Assembly: GCA_012026975.1 (NCBI GenBank)
Contig: VEPG01000008.1
Coordinates: forward strand, 1 to 64,000
DNA: 64,000 nucleotides
Source of the DNA: Desulfuromonas sp.
GTDB lineage: Bacteria > Desulfobacterota > Desulfuromonadia > Desulfuromonadales > BM103
Reading direction: 5' to 3'
In this document: positions 7,628 to 17,002 of the stretch, one piece after another
Numbering within the stretch: the first letter of the stretch is position 1
Layout of the letters: each line of letters starts with the position of its first letter
Translations under genes and position numbers: made by a program
Notes under the pieces: generated by a model
Seen by the model: the letters and a program-made list of their open reading frames with translations, nothing else
Databases searched by the model: none
Told to the model about the DNA's origin: nothing

Positions 7628-8914
7628 ATGCCCTTGACGCCACCCAGAGAACCTCTCCAGCCAGCCGAACCGGTGATCCTGCCGCGCGCCGCGCACAGCA
7701 TCTCGCGCAGCCGGATCGATCCGCATTCGCTGCAGGTCCTTTATCGCCTCCATCGGGCCGGACACCTGGCCTACCTGGTCGGGGGCGGAGTGCGCGATCT
7801 GCTGCTGGGGCGCACCCCCAAGGATTTCGATGTCGGCACCAACGCCACGCCGCAGCAGGTCAAGCGGCTGTTCCGCAACTGTTTCCTGGTCGGCCGGCGT
7901 TTCCGCCTCGCCCACGTCCGTTTCGGGGCCGACGAGGTCGTCGAAGTCGCCACGTTCCGCCGCCAGGCGACCGCCGACGACCTCCCCGAAGATCCCGGCG
8001 ACCACCATCTCCTGGCGGAAAATGTCTTCGGCACCCCGCGCGAGGATGCCTTCCGCCGGGACTTCACCATCAACGCCCTGTTCTACGACATTGCCACCTT
8101 CAGCATCATCGACCATGTCGGTGGACTGGCCGATCTCGAAGCGCGCCGCCTGCGGGTCATCGGCGACCCGCTGGTACGCTTTGCCGAGGATCCGGTCCGC
8201 ATGCTGCGCGCCCTGGAGTTTGCCGCCCGCCTGGATTTTGCCCTCGACACGACTACCCGCGAAGGGATCTATGCCCGCGCAACCCTGATTGCCGAAGCGG
8301 CACCGGCAAGGATCCGCGAGGAATTGCTCGAACTGTTCCGCCACGCCGTGGCCGGCAAGGTCCTGCGCCAGGCTCAGTCCTGCGGGTTGCTCGAACCGTT
8401 GCTGGCCGGTTACGAGGGAGACGAGGTGACCTTTGCCCTGCTCGACCGGCTCGACAGCCGCACCCGGGCTGGCGTCAAAATCAGCGAGTCGCTGGTGCTG
8501 GCCGCCCTCTTCCTCTCCCGCTTCCTGCGCCAGTGCCCGCCCAAAACCGAGCTTCCCATCGGCGAGGTCCTGGAGTTGGCCAACCTGGAGCTTGACCTGC
8601 ACTGCGGCTACTTCCGCATCGCCCACGGGATTCGGCATCAGGCCCGGGAACTGCTGGTCGGCTGCTATCGCTTCGGCCGCGGTCGCGGGCATCGCGGCGA
8701 GCGGCGCTTTCTGCAGCACCCCGCCACACCACAGGCTCTCGAGTTGTTCAACCTCTGGATCGAAGCCAGCGACGGTGACCGGCAGCTGTCCGCCGCCTGG
8801 CACAACGCCCTGCGGCAACCGGACACGCCCGCGCCTGCCAGTGCGGAACACCAGGGGGCGCCACGCCGGCGCAGACGCGGCGGCCGCCGGCGGCGGCCGG
8901 CTCCTTCCTCCTAA
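7628..8914 (+). CDS. pcnB: Poly(A) polymerase / tRNA nucleotidyltransferase family protein
   Basis: This 428-residue class II nucleotidyltransferase carries LVGGGVRDLLLGRTPKDFDV (about residues 50-69), with the two metal-binding Asp residues as DFD (66-68), then the RDFTINALFYD motif and the RADPVRMLRALEFAARLDF-like neck (here AEDPVRMLRALEFAARLDF). It ends in a very basic tail rich in Arg, as bacterial PcnB proteins do. PcnB adds 3' poly(A) tails that mark RNA for decay. The ATG at 7628 is chosen from family length; the frame is open further upstream and no strong ribosome site is visible. A CCA-adding role cannot be excluded. Confidence 0.85.
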   Translation: MPLTPPREPLQPAEPVILPRAAHSISRSRIDPHSLQVLYRLHRAGHLAYLVGGGVRDLLLGRTPKDFDVGTNATPQQVKRLFRNCFLVGRRFRLAHVRFGADEVVEVATFRRQATADDLPEDPGDHHLLAENVFGTPREDAFRRDFTINALFYDIATFSIIDHVGGLADLEARRLRVIGDPLVRFAEDPVRMLRALEFAARLDFALDTTTREGIYARATLIAEAAPARIREELLELFRHAVAGKVLRQAQSCGLLEPLLAGYEGDEVTFALLDRLDSRTRAGVKISESLVLAALFLSRFLRQCPPKTELPIGEVLELANLELDLHCGYFRIAHGIRHQARELLVGCYRFGRGRGHRGERRFLQHPATPQALELFNLWIEASDGDRQLSAAWHNALRQPDTPAPASAEHQGAPRRRRRGGRRRRPAPSS

Positions 8915-10812
8915 ATCTTCCTAAGCAACGCCTTCAATCGAGCCACTTCAGCTGCGTTCAGCGGCTGGTCGCGAAATACCGCGCCGTGGTAAATCCGGGC
9001 GAACTCACGGCAGGCATCGCTGTCGAGCCGCGCCGCCAGTTCGTTCAATCCCAGACTTTCAACCATGACCGTCGGCCCCAACCGGCGGCGGGCACGGAGT
9101 TGCAGAGCCGCCAGCAAGCGGGCTTCGCGACTGGGGCGGCGACGGGCGATCAACAGCAGTACGGCGCCGGCTCCCACAACCAATCCTTTGCCAATCACCG
9201 CCAGGTTTTTTTTCCAAACGTCAAAAAAATCCACATCGCGCAGTCGTTCGCGCGTTTCGCTCAACAACGTCAGCTGCCGGGCCAAATCGAAGACTACGAC
9301 CATCTGTACCCAGTGGTAGTTCAGAGTATCGGAAAGCCGCTGCCAGGAACTCAGGCCGCCGCGTACCGCACCCAGAGCGGTACCGGCGTTGCTGGCCCAC
9401 AGGCTCGGATCGACCCGCCGCCATACGTCGCCGTCGGTGAGCACTTCCACCCAGACGTGGGCGGTATCGTCCGTCACCAGGTAATAGCCGCCCAGGTCAT
9501 TGTATTCACCGCCGTAATAGCCGCCGATCAGCCTGGCGGGGATCCCCGCCAGGCGGGCCAGGGTGACATAGGCCGCGGCGAAGAACTCGCAGTAGCCACG
9601 GCGCTTTTCAAAGAGGAAGGCATCGATCGGGTCAGGACCGCCTGGAAGATCATCCTGCGCATAGACCAACCCGCGCTCCCGGAAGAATGCGGCCAGGGCC
9701 GCCAGTCGTGCGGCGCTGGCCGGGCCGCTGGTGGTAATCTGCGCTGCCGCTGCGGCCAGCCGCGGGGAGACACGCTCGGGGACCGTCAGGTAAAATGCCC
9801 GCGCGTCCTTAGCGTTTACCTGAAGGTCGGCACCGAGGGAAGTCTGTACCGTAAAGCGGAAGCGCTTGTTATTGGACACCGGCGTGCGGAACACCTGATC
9901 CGGACTTTGCTGGCTGCGGACGCCGCTGAGCAGCACAGGCCGGTCGAGAGTGACCAGATAGGGATCCGAACGCGGCTCGGGATAAATGGTCAGCGTAACC
10001 GGACGGCCGCCTGTCAGTCGCGACGCCCCTTCGCTGGGCGGGTCTTCGCGAACCCACTGGCTTCCACTCGGTTGGTTTAGCACCAACACCCGCCAGTAGC
10101 ATTCCTCCACCGGCAGTTCCGGTCCCTCGGCTCGGAAAGCCAGCGACTTGACCGTCGACAGTTGGGCAAAAGCCCCCGGGCGAACGCTTTCGGCCAACCC
10201 AGCCACCGCCTTGCCCGCTGGATTGAGAAAATTCCACAGTGGGCGGTCGGTACGCGGCAGAATGACAAAAAAGCCGAGCATTAGAACCAGGGAGGCAGCC
10301 GGCATGATCAGCGCGATGCGGATCAGTCGCCAGAAGTCCCGGCGCGGTATCGCCAACCGCGGATCGGTGACGAAGACCGTCAGAAGCACCAGACTGACGG
10401 TGACCACAAAGATTAGCAGCACCAAGTAGAGGAAGAAACCTATCTCCAGCGACAGCAGCGACGAACTGGCCAAAATAAAAAGGGCAAGAACAAAGATCTG
10501 CAGGTAATCGCGCGCCTGTTTGCTGGTGATCAAACGCACGGCCAAAAGGATCACCAGTGCATGCACAACCGGCGTTGTCACCTCGTTGAGAGTGATGTGC
10601 AGGAGGTACCAGATAACTCCGATTAGGGCCAGCAGGGTCGCCGGCAGGGACGGGAGCAGGTAACGGCCGCGTCGATCGCACCAGATCCCACCGGTCAGGG
10701 CGGTGATGACCAGCAACAGGACCGGCCGGTCGAGAAACGGCGCGACCGGCACCAGACAAATCACTGCCGCCACGGTGGTCAGAATATTAAGCGGCGTCTT
10801 GATCGCGACCAT
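8911..10812 (-). CDS. TgpA-type membrane transglutaminase-like protein
   Basis: This 633-residue protein has about six N-terminal membrane helices (residues 8-200), a periplasmic transglutaminase core with Cys408 in RGYCEFFAAA, His452 in AHVWVEV and Asp468 in RRVDP, then one more helix (VIGKGLVVGAGAVLLLIA) and a cytoplasmic DUF4129-like tail. It is third in a moxR-DUF58-tgpA operon, a widely conserved set of unclear role, probably cell-envelope or surface protein maturation. It overlaps the DUF58 gene by 26 bp, and its stop overlaps that of convergent pcnB by 4 bp. Confidence 0.87.
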   Translation of the reverse strand: MVAIKTPLNILTTVAAVICLVPVAPFLDRPVLLLVITALTGGIWCDRRGRYLLPSLPATLLALIGVIWYLLHITLNEVTTPVVHALVILLAVRLITSKQARDYLQIFVLALFILASSSLLSLEIGFFLYLVLLIFVVTVSLVLLTVFVTDPRLAIPRRDFWRLIRIALIMPAASLVLMLGFFVILPRTDRPLWNFLNPAGKAVAGLAESVRPGAFAQLSTVKSLAFRAEGPELPVEECYWRVLVLNQPSGSQWVREDPPSEGASRLTGGRPVTLTIYPEPRSDPYLVTLDRPVLLSGVRSQQSPDQVFRTPVSNNKRFRFTVQTSLGADLQVNAKDARAFYLTVPERVSPRLAAAAAQITTSGPASAARLAALAAFFRERGLVYAQDDLPGGPDPIDAFLFEKRRGYCEFFAAAYVTLARLAGIPARLIGGYYGGEYNDLGGYYLVTDDTAHVWVEVLTDGDVWRRVDPSLWASNAGTALGAVRGGLSSWQRLSDTLNYHWVQMVVVFDLARQLTLLSETRERLRDVDFFDVWKKNLAVIGKGLVVGAGAVLLLIARRRPSREARLLAALQLRARRRLGPTVMVESLGLNELAARLDSDACREFARIYHGAVFRDQPLNAAEVARLKALLRKI

Positions 10813-11629
10813 ACAGGGCCAGAACCTTCAGCAGGCGGAGCTTGTGGGCACGGCTGCACGCCGGCGCAATCTCGGTCGTCCCTGCGCGCAGGCCAACCGG
10901 CCGGCCGGCGCGCAGGAAACGCCCGACCAGCCAGCAGGCGCCGCGCAGCCGCTCTTCGAGCCCCGCTCCGGGCAGCTCGGCCAGATCGAGCATGACCGGG
11001 GCGCGTGCGGGAGCGCTCAACTCCTTGACCTTGAGCTGATCGTGGCGGGCGCTGAGTTTCCAGTGGATCAGCTTGAGCGGCTCGCCGCCGCGATACTCGC
11101 CGATCCGGCTGACCTCCCCCTCGATGCCGCGCTGCCGGCTTTGGCGAAGGCCGCGCTCTCCCGCGGGGTCGGGCCGCGCCCCTTCGGGACACGGGCGAGG
11201 GGTAGGGAAAACCAGCACCGGCTCGGCAACGGCCAGGGTCATCCGCCGGATGAAGAAGTTGATCGGAAAGCGCGACCTGACCTCGAGAATCGGCAAGGGT
11301 TGGTGTCCACGGCCGTGCAGGGTGGCCGGGAGCGGCTTGTGCTGCGCGCCGCCCGGCTCGACCAGGGGAAAGAGCACGCGTTCGCCGGCAAGGGTGACTT
11401 CCATCAGACAGACCGGCAGGAAGCGCCGCCGATTGACCAATTCGATGCCAAGCAATGTCGGCACGCCGTCGTACACCTCTTCCGGGGGTGCGCAGCGCAG
11501 TTCCAGGCGCGCCAGGTTCCAGCGGCCGAGGAAACCGGAAACCGCCATGAAGCCGAGCAGCGCCGAAACCAGCAGGTAGAGGAGGTTGTTGCCGGTGTTG
11601 ACTGCCGCGAAGCCGAGCAGGAGGGTCAT
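10787..11629 (-). CDS. DUF58 membrane-anchored protein
   Basis: The protein shows one or two N-terminal hydrophobic segments (NLLYLLVSALLGFMAVSGF) and the DUF58 signature EYRGGEPLKLIHWKLSARHD (about residues 177-196), followed by a von Willebrand-like region. DUF58 proteins accompany MoxR ATPases and are thought to be their client or adaptor. The ATG at 11629 gives 280 residues. The frame stays open upstream into moxR and encodes LTLTRAGGLYIA, which looks like the normal family N terminus, but I find no ATG, GTG or TTG there. The true start is therefore uncertain and could be non-canonical. Confidence 0.82.
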   Translation of the reverse strand: MTLLLGFAAVNTGNNLLYLLVSALLGFMAVSGFLGRWNLARLELRCAPPEEVYDGVPTLLGIELVNRRRFLPVCLMEVTLAGERVLFPLVEPGGAQHKPLPATLHGRGHQPLPILEVRSRFPINFFIRRMTLAVAEPVLVFPTPRPCPEGARPDPAGERGLRQSRQRGIEGEVSRIGEYRGGEPLKLIHWKLSARHDQLKVKELSAPARAPVMLDLAELPGAGLEERLRGACWLVGRFLRAGRPVGLRAGTTEIAPACSRAHKLRLLKVLALYGRDQDAA

Positions 11630-11661
11630 GGCAATATACAGCCCCCCGGCGCGGGTCAGCG

Positions 11662-12603
<942 letters not shown>

Positions 12604-12701
12604 GAGAATCCTCTCGCGGGAAAGTGACGGGGCGTCCTGAGTTGACGCTCCGGTGACGCTATGGTTAAATTCTACCCCATTGTAAGGGAGATAGCATCCG
12701 G

Positions 12702-13199
12702 ATGTTGACCGCCTACCTCGGATTGGGAAGCAACCTCGGCGACCGCCTCGCCTTTCTGCGCGGTGGGCGCGACAGCCTGTTCAACCGCTTCGACATCGTG
12801 CTGCTCCGTGCCTCATCCGTTTACGAAACCGCCGCGGTTGGCGGCCCCGCCGACAGCCCGCCGTTCCTCAATGCCGTATTGGAGGTCGAAACGCCATTGA
12901 CCCCGCGCGAGCTTTTGGCCGCCTGTCTTGCGGTGGAGGATGAATTCGGCCGGACACGATCAACGCCGTGGGCGCCGCGCACCCTCGACATCGATTTGTT
13001 GCTGTACGGCGGGGCGGTCGTCAACGAAGCCGGCCTGCGGATTCCGCATCCACGTCTGCACGAGCGGGCGTTCGTTCTCACCCCCTTGAACGAACTCGCC
13101 CCCGACCTGCTCCATCCGCTTCTGCTGAAAAACATCCGCACCCTGACCGATGAACTGCCGCTGATCGTCAGACCGGCGCCGCTGCGTCTGAGCTGGTGA
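12702..13199 (+). CDS. folK: HPPK: 6-hydroxymethyl-dihydropterin pyrophosphokinase
   Basis: This 165-residue protein of normal HPPK length has the N-terminal YLGLGSNLGDR signature, the FLNAVLEVET strand and the family motif WAPRTLDIDLLLYG with the two metal-binding Asp residues (DID, about residues 99-101). It transfers pyrophosphate from ATP to the pterin in folate synthesis, in the cytoplasm. An AAGGGAG site lies upstream. No other folate gene is adjacent; a small YHS-type gene follows after 4 bp. Confidence 0.93.
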   Translation: MLTAYLGLGSNLGDRLAFLRGGRDSLFNRFDIVLLRASSVYETAAVGGPADSPPFLNAVLEVETPLTPRELLAACLAVEDEFGRTRSTPWAPRTLDIDLLLYGGAVVNEAGLRIPHPRLHERAFVLTPLNELAPDLLHPLLLKNIRTLTDELPLIVRPAPLRLSW

Positions 13200-13203
13200 C
13201 CGC

Positions 13204-13455
13204 ATGTTCGTACGGCTGATTATCTGGGCGCTCCTCGGCTTCATTATCTACACCATCGCCAAGGCCGCCATCCAGGCCTTTCACGCTCCGGCGCCGCCAC
13301 CACCGGAGAAGAGCCGCGGCGGCGAGACGATGGAGCGCGACCCGGAGTGCGGCACCTTCGTGCCGCGCGGCGACGCGGTGCAAGCCACCGTGCGCGGCAA
13401 GCAGTACTGGTTCTGCTCAACCCGCTGTTGGGACGAGTTTCTCAAGAAGAATTGA
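13204..13455 (+). CDS. Small membrane protein with YHS/TRASH-like metal knuckle
   Basis: This 83-residue protein has one N-terminal membrane helix (LIIWALLGFIIYTIAKAAI), a proline-rich linker, and a C-terminal domain DPECGTFVPRGDAVQATVRG followed by YWFCSTRCWDEFL. The C-x(n)-C-x3-C pattern and the DPxCGxxV opening match YHS/TRASH-type metal-binding modules. It probably senses or holds a metal ion at the membrane. It sits 4 bp after folK and may be cotranscribed with it; a link to folate is not implied. Confidence 0.75.
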   Translation: MFVRLIIWALLGFIIYTIAKAAIQAFHAPAPPPPEKSRGGETMERDPECGTFVPRGDAVQATVRGKQYWFCSTRCWDEFLKKN

Positions 13456-13466
13456 AACAACCGCTT

Positions 13467-13514
13467 GTAGGGGCGGGGTTTCCCCGCCCATGGGCGCGGC
13501 GACCGCGCCCCTAC
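13467..13514. repeat. GTAGGGGCG-type palindromic repeat
   Basis: GTAG at 13467-13470 and CTAC at 13511-13514 enclose two perfect hairpins: GGGCGGGG-TTT-CCCCGCCC (13471-13489) and GGGCGCGG-CGA-CCGCGCCC (13492-13510). This double-stem architecture is typical of short extragenic palindromes. A palindrome sharing AGGGGCGC and CGCCCCT ends is found inside uvrA (49865-49888). Confidence 0.7.
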
Positions 13515-13550
13515 GATTGATATCAACGCTCATCGTTCAGGAGACTCCCC

Positions 13551-14198
13551 ATGAAATTCTTCATCGACACCGCCGACACCTCTGAAATCCGCGCCGCCCT
13601 TGAACTTGGCCTGGTCGACGGGGTGACCACCAACCCTTCGCTGGTGGCCAAGACCGGCCGCGACTTCCACGCCGTGCTCAACGAAATCGCCGCCCTGGTC
13701 GATGGCCCGATTTCCGCCGAAGTGGTCGCCACGGAATGCGCCGCGATGGTGGCCGAGGCGAAAGTCCTGCATGCCATCGACCCGCGGCACATCGTGATCA
13801 AGCTCCCCCTGACCGCCGACGGGCTGAAAGCGACCAGGCTCCTCTCCACGGAGGGGATCCGCACGAATGTCACCCTGGTCTTCTCGCCGCTGCAGGCGCT
13901 GCTTGCCGCCAAGGCCGGTGCTACTTATGTCTCCCCGTTCGTCGGCCGCCTCGACGACATCGGCCACATCGGCATGGACGGCGTCGAGCAGATCAAGACG
14001 ATCTTCGACAACTACGGCTACACCACCGAGATCATCGTCGCCTCGGTACGCAGCCCGCTGCACGTGCTGGAAGCCGGGCTGATGGGCGCCGATATCTGTA
14101 CCATCCCCTATGCAGTCATGCTGCAGCTGATGAAGCACCCGCTCACCGATATCGGCATCGAGAAATTCCTGGCCGACTGGGCCAAGGCAAAGAAGTAG
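13551..14198 (+). CDS. tal: Transaldolase (short FSA/TalC type)
   Basis: This 215-residue protein matches the small transaldolase subfamily: [18 protein letters not shown] at the N terminus, VTTNPSL, and the Schiff-base lysine in HIVIKLPLT (Lys84), with the [26 protein letters not shown] barrel strands. It exchanges three-carbon units between sugar phosphates in the non-oxidative pentose phosphate pathway. Related fructose-6-phosphate aldolases cannot be separated by sequence alone. A clear AGGAGA site precedes the ATG. Confidence 0.93.
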   Translation: MKFFIDTADTSEIRAALELGLVDGVTTNPSLVAKTGRDFHAVLNEIAALVDGPISAEVVATECAAMVAEAKVLHAIDPRHIVIKLPLTADGLKATRLLSTEGIRTNVTLVFSPLQALLAAKAGATYVSPFVGRLDDIGHIGMDGVEQIKTIFDNYGYTTEIIVASVRSPLHVLEAGLMGADICTIPYAVMLQLMKHPLTDIGIEKFLADWAKAKK

Positions 14199-14240
14199 CC
14201 GGTCGGCAGCCTCCCCGCGCAACGACAAAGGCACGCGGCC

Positions 14241-14813
14241 ATGACTCTTTTCTCAAGGTTGATCGCTCGCATCTGCCTGGCGGTCTTGCTGCTCCTCCCC
14301 GCCGGGCAAGCATTGGCCGGCAGCGTCGGCTACCATCCCAACGGACAGGTCCAGTGGGAATACCTCTACCAGGACGGTCAGGTGCGCGAAGCAAAATGGT
14401 ATGACGCGCAGGGGCGGCTCAACGCCCGGATGATCTTCCGTGACGGTCGGCAGGCCATGAGCGAGGGGTACCGCGGCGACGGCTCGCTGGAGTGGCAGCT
14501 CCAGGTGCTCGCCGATGACCGTCAGGAGATCACCCGGTTCGGCACTGGACGTCGTGTCGAAATGCGCTACGGGATCGCGGCCGGACAGCCCGACGGTCCG
14601 AGCCTTCTCTATTATCCGAACGGACAAACACGCCAGATGGTGACGTTCCGCAAAGGGATACCACATGGACCGGCACGCACCTATTACGATAACGGTCAGG
14701 TCGAAAGCGAATATGCCTATCGCGACGGCCAGCTGGACGGTACCTATCGGACCTTTTCCCAGGAAGGGCAGCTGACGGCTGAACACTTTTTCGACAATGG
14801 CCAGTTGCACTAA
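14241..14813 (+). CDS. Exported MORN-repeat protein (YwqK-like)
   Basis: This 190-residue protein has a signal peptide (residues about 5-26, ending QALA) and at least four MORN-type strands of the form YxxGQV: YHPNGQVQWEYLYQDGQVRE, YYPNGQTRQMVTFRKGIPHG, YYDNGQVESEYAYRDGQLDG and FSQEGQLTAEHFFDNGQLH. Such repeats make extended beta sheets and are found in surface or secreted proteins; no catalytic site is evident. It follows transaldolase by 42 bp. Role unknown. Confidence 0.72.
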   Translation: MTLFSRLIARICLAVLLLLPAGQALAGSVGYHPNGQVQWEYLYQDGQVREAKWYDAQGRLNARMIFRDGRQAMSEGYRGDGSLEWQLQVLADDRQEITRFGTGRRVEMRYGIAAGQPDGPSLLYYPNGQTRQMVTFRKGIPHGPARTYYDNGQVESEYAYRDGQLDGTYRTFSQEGQLTAEHFFDNGQLH

Positions 14814-14839
14814 CCGAATCAAATAATGTTTTACGACTA

Positions 14840-14869
14840 CTGACTTCTCCGATATGATGCGACGATAAT
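14840..14869 (+). promoter_or_regulatory. Possible promoter of the DUF1302/DUF1329 operon
   Basis: CTGACT (14840-14845) is followed after 18 bp by GATAAT (14864-14869), about 75 bp before the DUF1302 start. The -10 is good and the -35 only fair. Confidence 0.35.
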
Positions 14870-14943
14870 TTCCCCGCCCTTTCCGGGGCGGATCAGGTTG
14901 CCGCCCGGCGCGGCGATTTTTCTTCGACGCAGGAGGTCACGCA

Positions 14944-16983
14944 ATGAGCTTATCTTCCAAACAGGGCCGCTGGCTTCGGGGCGGCCTGACCCTGGCGCTG
15001 CTGCTGTGCGCGGCAGCCCCCGCGGCCGCCTTCCAGTTCACCCTCGGGGACGTGCAGGGGAGCCTCGACACCACCGTTTCCTACGGCCTGAACTGGCGGG
15101 TCGCCGAACCGGACAAGGAGATCATCGGCATTGCCAACGGCGGCAGGGCCTACTCGGTCAACGGCGACGACGGCAATCTCAATTACAAGGACGACGACTA
15201 CTTCAGCAAGGTTTTCAAGATCACCAGCGACCTGGAGTTGAAGTATGAAAATTTTGGACTGTTCCTGCGCGGCACCGCCTTCCGCGATTTCGTCAACGCC
15301 GGCGGCAATCTCGAACGCACCGAACTCGAGGGCGACGCTCTCGACCTGGTCGGCGAGAACGCCGAACTGCTCGACGCCTTCCTCTGGTGGGACTTTGAAC
15401 TGGCCGGCATGCCCGGCACCCTCAAGGTCGGCAATCAGGTGTTGAGTTGGGGGGAGAGCACCTTCATCCAGAACAGCATCAACACCATCAACCCGGTCGA
15501 CGTCAGCAAGCTGCGCATCCCCGGTTCGGAACTCAAGGAAGCACTGAAACCGGTCGGCATGGTTTCGGCTTCGTTGGCCGCCAACGAATACGTAAGTTTC
15601 GAAGGCTTCTATCAATACGACTGGGAGAAAACCGAAATCGACCCCGTCGGTTCATACTGGAGCACCAGCGATATTGCCGGTGAAGGGGGAGACCGGGTTC
15701 TGCTTGGCTTCGGCCAATGGTCCGATCTTGGCACCACTTGGCAGGGACGGGTTATCCCCACGCCGGTGACGGATTCACACTTCAACATGGTGCCGCGCGG
15801 GGCAGATGTTTACGCAGATAATGACGGGCAATACGGTTTTGCCATGCACCTTATGGTGCCACAAGCCAATAACACCGAATTTGGCTTGTTTTATATGAAT
15901 TATCACAGCCGCCTCCCGATTATCAGTGCAAAAACCGGTACAAGAACTGGCAGAAACAGAACGGTAACGGCAGGGACAGCCGCGCAGACTTTTTCCGCAG
16001 TACTTCCTCCCAATCCGACTATCCCTCAGTTTGTAACCGCGGTGAACACCGCCATAGTCAATGGCACCAACACGGGGGTAGCGCTAGGCCTGAACCCGGC
16101 AGTGGCACAGTCAGTGGCCACTGGGGCGGTTAATGCGGCGACGGCTGGGGGAGGGACCTTGGCCAACGCATACGCGTCGAACGAATATGCTCAAACAGCC
16201 CAGTATTTTCTTGAATATCCTGAAGACATTCAGCTCTTCGGCTTGAGTTTCAATACCCAACTGGAAGGAAGCGGGGTCGCCCTGCAGGGGGAAGTCTCCT
16301 ACCGGCGCGATGTTCCCCTGCAGGTTGATGACCTTGAGCTACTGTTTGCGGCGCTCGGACCGATTAACAACAACCTCGCCAAGTTCAATCAGCTTGCCAA
16401 CGTCAATGATGCAACCAGTCACGCTTCTCCCTATGAGCAGACTCTGGACGGATACAAACGTCTGGATGTAACCCAGATCCAGGTCACGGCGACCAAGGCC
16501 TTCGGGCCGATGATCGGCGCGGACCAATTCACGCTGGTCGGTGAGGTCGGCCTGACCCACGTACACAACATGCCCAGCAAGGACAAGCTGCGCTTCGAAT
16601 CTCCCGGCACTTACATCAGCGGCAATCAGGCTCTGGCCGGGGCCCATGCCCCTACTGCCGCCGGCAAATACGAAGACTCCAGCGCCTTTGCCGACGCCAC
16701 CTCCTGGGGCTACCGCGCCGTGGCCAAACTCGACTTCAACAACGCCATCGGCGCCGTCAGCCTGTCGCCGCGCGTGGCCTGGGCCCACGACGTCGACGGT
16801 AACTCGCCGAACCCTGGGGGCAACTTCCTCGAGCACCGCAAGGCTGTCACTGTCGGGCTCGAAGCCAACTACCAGAATGCCTGGTCGGCGGACCTGAGCT
16901 ATACCGACTTTTTCGGCGCCGGCCGCTACAACCTGATCAACGACCGCGATTTCATTTCCTTCAACGTCAAGTACTCCTTCTGA
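14944..16983 (+). CDS. DUF1302 family outer-membrane porin-like protein
   Basis: This 679-residue exported protein has a signal peptide ending APAAA, then FQFTLGDVQGSLDTTVSYGL and many amphipathic strands, with GNQVLSWGESTFIQNSINTI and a C-terminal aromatic end (FISFNVKYSF) typical of an outer-membrane barrel. DUF1302 genes nearly always pair with DUF1329, and both often neighbour an RND permease and a BNR/YCF48 protein, exactly as here. In other bacteria this set is tied to hydrophobic substrates, but the transported compound is not established. Positions about 15780-16450 are clearly lower in GC than the flanks, suggesting a recombined or fast-changing loop region. Confidence 0.8.
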   Translation: MSLSSKQGRWLRGGLTLALLLCAAAPAAAFQFTLGDVQGSLDTTVSYGLNWRVAEPDKEIIGIANGGRAYSVNGDDGNLNYKDDDYFSKVFKITSDLELKYENFGLFLRGTAFRDFVNAGGNLERTELEGDALDLVGENAELLDAFLWWDFELAGMPGTLKVGNQVLSWGESTFIQNSINTINPVDVSKLRIPGSELKEALKPVGMVSASLAANEYVSFEGFYQYDWEKTEIDPVGSYWSTSDIAGEGGDRVLLGFGQWSDLGTTWQGRVIPTPVTDSHFNMVPRGADVYADNDGQYGFAMHLMVPQANNTEFGLFYMNYHSRLPIISAKTGTRTGRNRTVTAGTAAQTFSAVLPPNPTIPQFVTAVNTAIVNGTNTGVALGLNPAVAQSVATGAVNAATAGGGTLANAYASNEYAQTAQYFLEYPEDIQLFGLSFNTQLEGSGVALQGEVSYRRDVPLQVDDLELLFAALGPINNNLAKFNQLANVNDATSHASPYEQTLDGYKRLDVTQIQVTATKAFGPMIGADQFTLVGEVGLTHVHNMPSKDKLRFESPGTYISGNQALAGAHAPTAAGKYEDSSAFADATSWGYRAVAKLDFNNAIGAVSLSPRVAWAHDVDGNSPNPGGNFLEHRKAVTVGLEANYQNAWSADLSYTDFFGAGRYNLINDRDFISFNVKYSF

Positions 16984-17002
16984 GCCACCGGGAGCTCCTA
17001 TC

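Noticed and set aside
7493-8851. Minus-strand frame opposite pcnB
   Set aside because: The plus-strand protein has nucleotidyltransferase motifs; the opposite frame has none.
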